Shown one piece after another: positions 61,464-64,000 of a DNA stretch of 64,000 nucleotides. The stretch comes from Holophagales bacterium. GTDB lineage: Bacteria; Acidobacteriota; Thermoanaerobaculia; Multivoradales; Multivoraceae. The stretch spans positions 119,214-183,213 of the forward strand of contig VYDI01000009.1 of assembly GCA_009843505.1 (NCBI GenBank). Reading direction: 5' to 3'. A program made the position numbers and the translations under genes. How positions within the stretch are numbered: the first letter of the stretch is position 1; the number at the start of each line of letters is the position of its first letter. The notes beneath the pieces are model-generated. The model saw nothing but the letters and a program-made list of their open reading frames with translations. It ran no database searches and was not told where the DNA came from.

Positions 61464-62912
61464 ATGATTCGCTCACCTCTGTTCTGGCGCCTGTTTCTGG
61501 GCGGTATCACGCTGCTGGTTTCGGGTTTCCTGCTGGGCGGAGCGGTGGCCTCGGGCTTGGTCGGCGCGGTCCTGGTCTGGACCGCGGCCCTCGTGGCCGG
61601 CGTCGGTGTGGGTCTGGCCGCCGGCAGTCTGGCGAAACGGGCGCGGCGTCTGCTGGCAAGGGCCTCGACGCACGGCTCGCCCGCGCCTCCAGGAGGGGCA
61701 GGTTCCGGCGATGAGCTCGCCCGCCTCGAGGTCTTTCTCGAGGAGAACGAGGCGCGCTTCGTGGAGCAGGTGGAGCAGCTCAAGGCGGAGCGCAACCAGT
61801 TGACGGCGGTGCTGGGCGGCATGGTCGAAGGGGTGGTGGCGATCGATCGCGACCGGCAGGTGCTGCACCTGAACGCGGTGGCCGCGAACTGGTTCGGACG
61901 CCCGGCGCCGGAGTTGGCGGTCGGGCGTCCGATCTACGAGCTATCGCGGCAGCCGGAGATCTCGGGGGCACTGATCGAGGCGATGGAGAAGCGGACGCAG
62001 GTGAGCCGGACCTTCGGGCTGGTGCGGCCGGCCGGCGAGGACGGCGGCCCAAACGCGTTTGGCGCGTCCGCGCGCCAAACGCGCACGGCTTCCGACGACG
62101 GGCTGCGGGCCGCGGAACGGAACAGGTTCGAGCTCAACGCGTCGCCCCTGCTCTCGTCCCGGCGGGACGGCGAACCGGTCGAAGGGGCGGTGGCTGTGAT
62201 CCACGACATCACGGAGCTGGAGCGGCTGGAGAGTGTGCGCCGCGACTTCGTGTCGAATGTCTCGCACGAGCTGAAGACGCCGCTGACGGCCATTCACGGC
62301 TACGTGGAGACGCTGCTGGAGGCCGATCCGATCGACGGCCCGACGCGGGGTCGCTTCCTGCGCAAGATCCGCAGGCAGAGCAACCGTCTGGGCGCGCTGG
62401 TGTCCGATCTGCTCACCCTGTCGCGGATCGAGTCCTCGGCCGAACCTCCGGAAGGGGTCCTCGATCTGCGGTCGCCGGCCGGCGAAGTGTTGAATCTGCT
62501 CGGTCCGGCGAGTGAGGAGCGCGGTCTCGAGCTGATCGCGGAGTTCCCCGAGGAGGCAGTCGAGGTGCTGGGCGAAGAGGAGGCGATCCGGCAGGCGCTG
62601 TCGAACCTGGTCGACAACGCGGTCAAGTACTCGTCGGCGGGCGGTCGTGTAGTCGTGCGCCTGCAGGCGCGGAACGGGCGGGCGGTGCTCGAGGTCGAAG
62701 ACCGGGGACCGGGCATCGCCAGCGAACACCTGGACCGGATCTTCGAACGCTTCTACCGGGTCGACCGCGCCCGCTCCAGGGAGCTCGGGGGCACCGGCCT
62801 GGGCCTGGCGATCGTCAAGAACGTCGCTCGACGACACGGCGGCGGAGTGGAGGTGGAGAGCGAACGGGGACGGGGCTCCACGTTCCGGCTCTGGTTGCCT
62901 GCGGCAGAATGA
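61464..62912 (+). CDS. phoR: Phosphate regulon sensor histidine kinase PhoR
   Basis: Protein of 482 residues. Two membrane helices (about 7-55), a linker coiled region, a PAS domain (about 115-250, MVEGVVAIDRDRQVLHLNAVA), then HisKA with the phospho-acceptor His268 in SNVSHELKTPLTAIHGY, and the HATPase domain: N-box NLVDNAVKYS, VEDRGPGIA, RFYRVDRARSRELGGTGLGLAIVKN. It has no large periplasmic sensor domain, as in PhoR, which senses phosphate through Pst and PhoU. An odd Gly/Ala/Arg stretch around residues 195-207 is encoded by a perfect palindrome at 62054-62083, and looks like an in-frame insertion in the PAS domain. Confidence 0.9.
   Translation: MIRSPLFWRLFLGGITLLVSGFLLGGAVASGLVGAVLVWTAALVAGVGVGLAAGSLAKRARRLLARASTHGSPAPPGGAGSGDELARLEVFLEENEARFVEQVEQLKAERNQLTAVLGGMVEGVVAIDRDRQVLHLNAVAANWFGRPAPELAVGRPIYELSRQPEISGALIEAMEKRTQVSRTFGLVRPAGEDGGPNAFGASARQTRTASDDGLRAAERNRFELNASPLLSSRRDGEPVEGAVAVIHDITELERLESVRRDFVSNVSHELKTPLTAIHGYVETLLEADPIDGPTRGRFLRKIRRQSNRLGALVSDLLTLSRIESSAEPPEGVLDLRSPAGEVLNLLGPASEERGLELIAEFPEEAVEVLGEEEAIRQALSNLVDNAVKYSSAGGRVVVRLQARNGRAVLEVEDRGPGIASEHLDRIFERFYRVDRARSRELGGTGLGLAIVKNVARRHGGGVEVESERGRGSTFRLWLPAAE
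62054..62083 (+). repeat. Perfect palindrome inside the PAS-coding region of phoR
   Basis: Arms at 62054-62066 (CGCGTTTGGCGCG) and 62071-62083 are exact inverted copies flanking TCCG. It shares the TGGCGCG core and four-base loop with the intergenic hairpin at 46747-46772. The reading frame stays open across it. Confidence 0.85.
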
Positions 62913-62919
62913 GGCGTAC

Positions 62920-62952
62920 TTCACGCATTCTTCACACGGCTGCGTGACATTC
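62920..62952 (+). promoter_or_regulatory. Candidate PHO box and promoter of phoU
   Basis: TTCAC at 62920 and again at 62931, exactly 11 bases apart, eight bases after the phoR stop. A weak -10-like GACATT (62946-62951) follows at the distance seen for pstS and phoB. It suggests phoU has its own PhoB-driven promoter beside readthrough from phoBR. Confidence 0.55.
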
Positions 62953-62971
62953 CTCGGCGAGGATCAAGGGT

Positions 62972-63628
62972 TTGGGTATTCACCTGCAGCGCGATCTGGA
63001 CGAAGTGACGCGGTCGCTCCTCGAGGTGGCGGCGATGGTCGAGGACATGATCGCGAAGTCGCTGCAGGCGCTCCGCGAGCGGAGCGTCGATCTGGCCCAT
63101 GAGGTTCAGCGTCAGGACCGCGTCATCGATGCCCGGGAGATCGAGGTCGAAGAGGAGTGCCTCAAGATCCTGGCCCTGCACTCGCCGGTGGCGTCGGACC
63201 TCCGGATGGTCGTGACCTGGCTGAAGGTGAACAACGACCTCGAGCGTGCAGGCGACCTGGCCCGGAACCTCGCCGAGCGGGCGGAAAGCCTCGCCGTGGC
63301 GGAGCCGGTCCAGATCCCGCGCGAGATCTGGACCATGGCCGAGCGCATCCCGAAAATGCTGCGCTCAGCTCTGGATGCGGCTGTCGGCGGCGACACGGAA
63401 CTCGCCCGCTCAGTCATTGCCGAGGACGAGGTCGTCGACCGAAGCCACGAGGCCATGTACGGCGTGGTGGCGGCGATGATCGACGAAGAGCCCGGGTCCG
63501 CGGCGGTCTGCATCCAGTTCCTGTCGATCTCGCGCTACCTGGAGCGGATGGCGGATCTGGCGACCAACATCGCCGAGGACGTCGTCTTCCTGGTCGACGG
63601 CGAGGTGGTGCGCCACCAGGCGCTCTAG
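62972..63628 (+). CDS. phoU: Phosphate signalling complex protein PhoU
   Basis: Protein of 218 residues made of two PhoU three-helix repeats. Characteristic segments: LQRDLDEVTRSLLEVAAMVEDMI, QRQDRVIDAREIEVEEECLKILALHSPVASDLRMV, the E/DxxxD-type metal-binding NNDLERAGDLARNLAER and SRYLERMADLATNIAEDVVFLVDGE. It links PstB activity to PhoR and dampens the response when phosphate is plentiful. TTG 62972 follows AAGGG and gives the expected N-terminus. Confidence 0.95.
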   Translation: MGIHLQRDLDEVTRSLLEVAAMVEDMIAKSLQALRERSVDLAHEVQRQDRVIDAREIEVEEECLKILALHSPVASDLRMVVTWLKVNNDLERAGDLARNLAERAESLAVAEPVQIPREIWTMAERIPKMLRSALDAAVGGDTELARSVIAEDEVVDRSHEAMYGVVAAMIDEEPGSAAVCIQFLSISRYLERMADLATNIAEDVVFLVDGEVVRHQAL

Positions 63629-63634
63629 GGGGGG

Positions 63635-63663
63635 TTTACGGCTGCCGCGGAAGCGGCTAGACT
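63635..63663 (+). promoter_or_regulatory. Sigma70-type promoter of tRNA-Thr(GGT)-tuf
   Basis: TTTACG (63635-63640), a 17-base spacer and TAGACT (63658-63663), followed by a C-rich discriminator, as expected for growth-rate-controlled stable-RNA/translation genes. It starts seven bases after phoU and reads into tRNA-Thr about 130 bases downstream. Confidence 0.6.
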
Positions 63664-63801
63664 CCGCCCCTTCCCCGCGAAGCACCGCAGGAGTCAGCTC
63701 CGAGGTGCGGGTCGCATTGCGTGTCGAGGGTCGACCTGGGGAGCGGAAACGGGGGTCCCGAACACACCAGAGACTTGAAGGCAGGGAAACCTGAGACGGC
63801 T

Positions 63802-63876
63802 GCCCACGTGGCTCAGGGGTAGAGCACTTCCTTGGTAAGGAAGGGGTCACCGGTTCAAATCCGGTCGTGGGCTCCA
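63802..63876 (+). tRNA. tRNA-Thr (GGT), CCA encoded
   Basis: A 75-base cloverleaf: acceptor GCCCACG/CGTGGGC, D-arm GGCTCAGGGGTAGAGC, anticodon stem CTTCC/GGAAG with loop TTGGTAA (anticodon GGT), T-arm CCGGTTCAAATCCGG, discriminator T and encoded CCA. It lies 70 bases upstream of tuf, as thrT does before tufB in E. coli. Confidence 0.97.
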
Positions 63877-63946
63877 GACAGGCTTATCCAGGCAGAACAC
63901 AAACACGGACAGTTGATCCGCTGAGGCGGGAGAGGCAACGAGCGTC

Positions 63947-64000
63947 ATGGCGAAGGAGAAGTTCGAGCGTACGAAGCCGCACGTGAACGTGGGGACGATC
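63947..64000 (+). CDS. tuf: Elongation factor Tu, N-terminal 18 codons (runs off window)
   Basis: The frame reads MAKEKFERTKPHVNVGTI, the diagnostic EF-Tu start just before the G1 loop. GGGAGAGG lies upstream as a ribosome-binding site. EF-Tu delivers aminoacyl-tRNA to the ribosome. The rest lies outside the window. Confidence 0.95.
   Translation, partial: MAKEKFERTKPHVNVGTI

Overview
The window is a high-GC (about two-thirds G+C by eye), gene-dense bacterial chromosome segment starting inside rho and ending 18 codons into tuf. The organism is diderm: the window encodes an OprP-type porin, a second outer-membrane barrel, a LolA-like periplasmic carrier, LolCDE-like ABC genes, several lipoboxes and an O-antigen-ligase-like protein. 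Gene content, GTG/TTG starts, and a large Calx-beta/PKD secreted protein with a distinctive C-terminal module suggest Acidobacteriota, perhaps Thermoanaerobaculia-like. That placement is inference, not demonstrated. I see no phage genes, transposase, CRISPR array or rRNA gene.

Layout. 0-4.6 kb: rho 3' end, a DUF362 protein, an O-antigen-ligase-like membrane protein and a small GGDEF protein. 4.5-13 kb: a molybdopterin oxidoreductase, then rsmA, ftsK, fmt, rsmB and HU. 13-21.7 kb: a TIGR04283 glycosyltransferase, moaC, NamZ-like DUF1343, serA, RlpA, purB, argF, rdgB, coaE. 21.7-27.9 kb: a translation/nucleotide/isoprenoid block, rplM-rpsI-rpsB-tsf-pyrH-frr-ispDF-rlmB, led by a near-consensus promoter. 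27.9-28.3 kb: a minus-strand tRNA cluster, Thr(TGT)-Tyr(GTA)-Gly(TCC). 28.3-33.6 kb: RidA, ThuA, lipase maturation factor, aminotransferase and CitE-like genes. 33.6-46.7 kb: a 1675-residue arylsulfotransferase-like secreted protein, divergent from a six-gene run of sulfatase-like protein, LolA-like carrier, two FtsX-type permeases, ATPase and outer-membrane barrel. 46.8-51.2 kb: pstSCAB1B2. 51.3-59.3 kb: SRPBCC protein, two divergent P450s (one broken by a stop codon), acyl-CoA dehydrogenase, ceramidase-like protein and S9 peptidase. 59.4-63.6 kb: OprP-like porin, phoB, phoR, phoU. 63.8-64 kb: tRNA-Thr(GGT)-tuf.

Working together. The pst operon, the porin and phoB/phoR/phoU form a phosphate-starvation regulon. 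Four promoters carry 11-bp-spaced TTCAC-type repeats that look like this lineage's PHO boxes. Pst has two different ATPases, one with a degenerate ABC signature, which implies an asymmetric heterodimer. The sulfatase-LolA-FtsX-ABC-barrel run looks like a dedicated envelope export pathway.

The tRNA trio and tRNA-Thr(GGT)-tuf are the two halves of the classic thrU-tyrU-glyT-thrT-tufB operon, here split and in opposite orientation about 35.6 kb apart. A 20-bp inverted copy of the tRNA-Gly 3' end lies at the junction next to rlmB.
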